Below are positions 5,307 through 6,305 of a stretch of DNA of 6,305 nt, piece after piece (position 1 is the first letter of the stretch; the number at the start of each line of letters is the position of its first letter). The position numbers and the translations under genes are program-made. The notes beneath the pieces were generated by a model. The model saw only the letters and a list, made by a program, of their open reading frames with translations. It ran no database searches and was not told the origin of the DNA. This DNA comes from Peptococcaceae bacterium (GTDB lineage Bacteria > Bacillota > Peptococcia > Peptococcales > Peptococcaceae), in NCBI GenBank assembly GCA_017532485.1, contig JAFXJE010000073.1:1-6305 (forward strand), given 5' to 3'.

Positions 5307-5883
5307 AGCAGAAATATTTTTGTTGATTATAGTATTCTCTCACCATTTCCAAGGCTTCGCCGAAGCGTTGGTAGTGAACTACTTCGCGTTCACGCAGGAA
5401 ACGGAGAGGAGCCAGCAGGCTTTCGTCACCGTTAGCCATATCCATGAGATATTCATAAGTTTGTTTAGCTTTTTGCTCAGCGTTGATGTCTGCTGTTAAA
5501 TCGGTAATAGGGTCACCCAAGCCGTCTAAATAAGTGCTGGTCCAGTTGAAACCATTTGGGTCATTGTAGAATAAGCCTTTGCCATGCAGGACATAGTGAC
5601 CGTCTAAACCAGCTTCTTTTAATTCAGCGACAGTGGCATTTTGCATGATTTGGTAAACCATAGTTCCAATCATTTCGAGATGCCCGATTTCCTCCGTGCC
5701 GATGTCAGTTAATAACGCTTTAGTTTGACCTGTCGGCATAATATAACGCTGATTTAAGTACTGCAAACAAGCGGAAAGTTCAGAAGCAGGACCGCCGTAT
5801 TGAGCCAGCAAAATTTTGGCCATACCTAAATCTTTACTGGTGACATTCACCGGAAATTGTAATTTCTTCTCATAAATCCACAT
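5305..5883 (-). CDS. cotJC: CotJC, manganese-catalase-family spore coat protein
   Basis: A 192-residue protein that begins MWIYEKKLQFPVNV and continues with AQYGGP, LSACLQYLNQRY and LLTDIGTEEIGHLEMIGTMV, all typical of CotJC. CotJC belongs to the non-haem manganese catalase family, which breaks down hydrogen peroxide. The dimanganese ligands expected for the family can be placed at E35, E65, H68 (EExxH-like pattern), E136 (NAEQKA) and H170 (ExxH), so the metal site looks intact. In Bacillus subtilis the protein is an inner spore coat component made in the mother cell. It is the last gene of the cotJ operon: its ATG overlaps the cotJB stop (TAATG), and AAAGGAGGT at 5900-5892 lies inside cotJB, so translation is coupled. 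The protein ends in a cysteine. In a non-sporulating relative it could serve simply as a peroxide scavenger. Confidence 0.95.
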   Translation of the reverse strand: MWIYEKKLQFPVNVTSKDLGMAKILLAQYGGPASELSACLQYLNQRYIMPTGQTKALLTDIGTEEIGHLEMIGTMVYQIMQNATVAELKEAGLDGHYVLHGKGLFYNDPNGFNWTSTYLDGLGDPITDLTADINAEQKAKQTYEYLMDMANGDESLLAPLRFLREREVVHYQRFGEALEMVREYYNQQKYFC

Positions 5884-6203
5884 TAGCAGTTACCTCCTTT
5901 TTCCCATGGCCACGGTTCATCAACCCAGCTCCAAGGACAAGAAGCAGGATTGTGTCCAAAGTTGTTTAAAGGTCCGAATTGCAATTCATAGTTGGATTTT
6001 AATTCCCAATATTGTTTAAATAATTCGTTGAAATCATCAATGGCTTCCTGGTCATTAGGATGTGTATCCAAAAAAAGATTGAGGTCTACCAAAGAAAAAC
6101 TGAGTTGCTGCAGTTCCAGCATCATTGCTCTTTTGTTCGGCATCATATTGCCGTTAGGCTGTGCATATTTTTTCCCCGGCATCATTTGCATATTGTTGGG
6201 CAT
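5883..6203 (-). CDS. cotJB: CotJB, spore coat-associated protein
   Basis: The core at residues 28-101 matches CotJB: LELQQLSFSLVDLNLFLDTHP, then NELFKQYWELKSNYE, the FGPLNNFG turn and the Trp/Pro-rich WSWVDEPWPWE end. CotJB has no known enzymatic activity and works with CotJA and CotJC in the spore coat. The start chosen is the ATG at 6203, giving 106 residues. A GTG at 6215 is in frame, but it shares a base with the GGAG ribosome site (6218-6215), so it cannot be the start; the ATG is 11 bases from that site. Residues 1-27 form a Met/Asn-rich extension (seven Met by residue 27) before the conserved core, longer than the family's usual short lead. A cysteine closes the protein, as in CotJC. 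It lies 27 bases after cotJA and overlaps cotJC by one base. Confidence 0.93.
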   Translation of the reverse strand: MPNNMQMMPGKKYAQPNGNMMPNKRAMMLELQQLSFSLVDLNLFLDTHPNDQEAIDDFNELFKQYWELKSNYELQFGPLNNFGHNPASCPWSWVDEPWPWEKGGNC

Positions 6204-6230
6204 AGAAAAAAACACTCCTTTACAGATAGA

Positions 6231-6305
6231 TTACTTTTTCTTTAAGGGTACATAAGGCTGGTTTAAAGCACGAAAAACAGTGCCGTACTTTAAGGCTTCA
6301 CTAGG
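6231..6305 (-). CDS. cotJA: CotJA, C-terminal end (5' part outside window)
   Basis: Twenty-four residues plus a TAA are visible: PSEALKYGTVFRALNQPYVP followed by LKKK. The 'P-E-A-L-x-x-G-T-x-F-x-x-L-x-x-P-Y' pattern is the conserved end of CotJA, a small protein usually encoded first in the cotJ operon. Identification rests on this motif together with position and strand directly upstream of cotJB and cotJC. The promoter, sigma-E type in Bacillus subtilis, would lie to the right of the window. Confidence 0.85.
   Translation of the reverse strand, partial: PSEALKYGTVFRALNQPYVPLKKK

Noticed and set aside
6201..6215. GTG at 6215 as the start of cotJB, adding four residues (MFFS)
   Set aside because: The GTG shares its first base with the GGAG ribosome site, leaving no spacing; the ATG at 6203 has proper spacing.
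5992..6255. Plus-strand open frames of 61-87 codons opposite cotJB
   Set aside because: They are antisense to a recognised conserved gene, have no RBS and no family-like sequence.

Overview
The window is A+T-rich bacterial DNA with strong AGGAGG-type ribosome binding sites, compact operons and intrinsic terminators with U-tracts. Together with the cotJ spore-coat genes and a methyl-accepting chemotaxis protein, this points to Bacillota. A Negativicutes-like gut anaerobe (Phascolarctobacterium or Megamonas type) would fit, but that is inference and nothing here fixes the genus.

Layout from left to right. (1) Bases 1-294 hold the 3' end of a chemotaxis receptor gene and its terminator. (2) Bases 322-1388 hold a LysR-type regulator gene with a near-consensus extended -10 promoter, closed by a strong terminator. 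(3) Bases 1389-4499 hold the centrepiece: an arylsulfate sulfotransferase-like six-bladed beta-propeller protein without a signal peptide, then a divergent SLC13/DASS-type membrane transporter, then a terminator. The leader of this operon has a 7-bp-arm inverted repeat with LysR-box geometry (T-N11-A). (4) Bases 4538-5306 hold a Phd/YefM antitoxin and PIN-domain toxin pair with its own promoter, tandem TAGCTA palindromes that look like the autorepression operator, and a terminator. (5) Bases 5305-6305, on the minus strand, hold cotJA (3' end only), cotJB and cotJC, the last a manganese-catalase-family protein.

How the parts may work together: the LysR regulator, sulfotransferase and transporter look like one regulated unit that imports or exports an anionic compound (a sulfated phenol, carboxylate or sulfate-like anion) and moves a sulfuryl group between phenolic compounds without PAPS. 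The substrate is unknown. The toxin-antitoxin pair sits as a self-contained cassette between this unit and the convergent cotJ operon. No CRISPR array, tRNA, rRNA, insertion sequence or replication origin is visible. The longest stretch without a coding gene is about 200 bases (4429-4628), and its contents are annotated.
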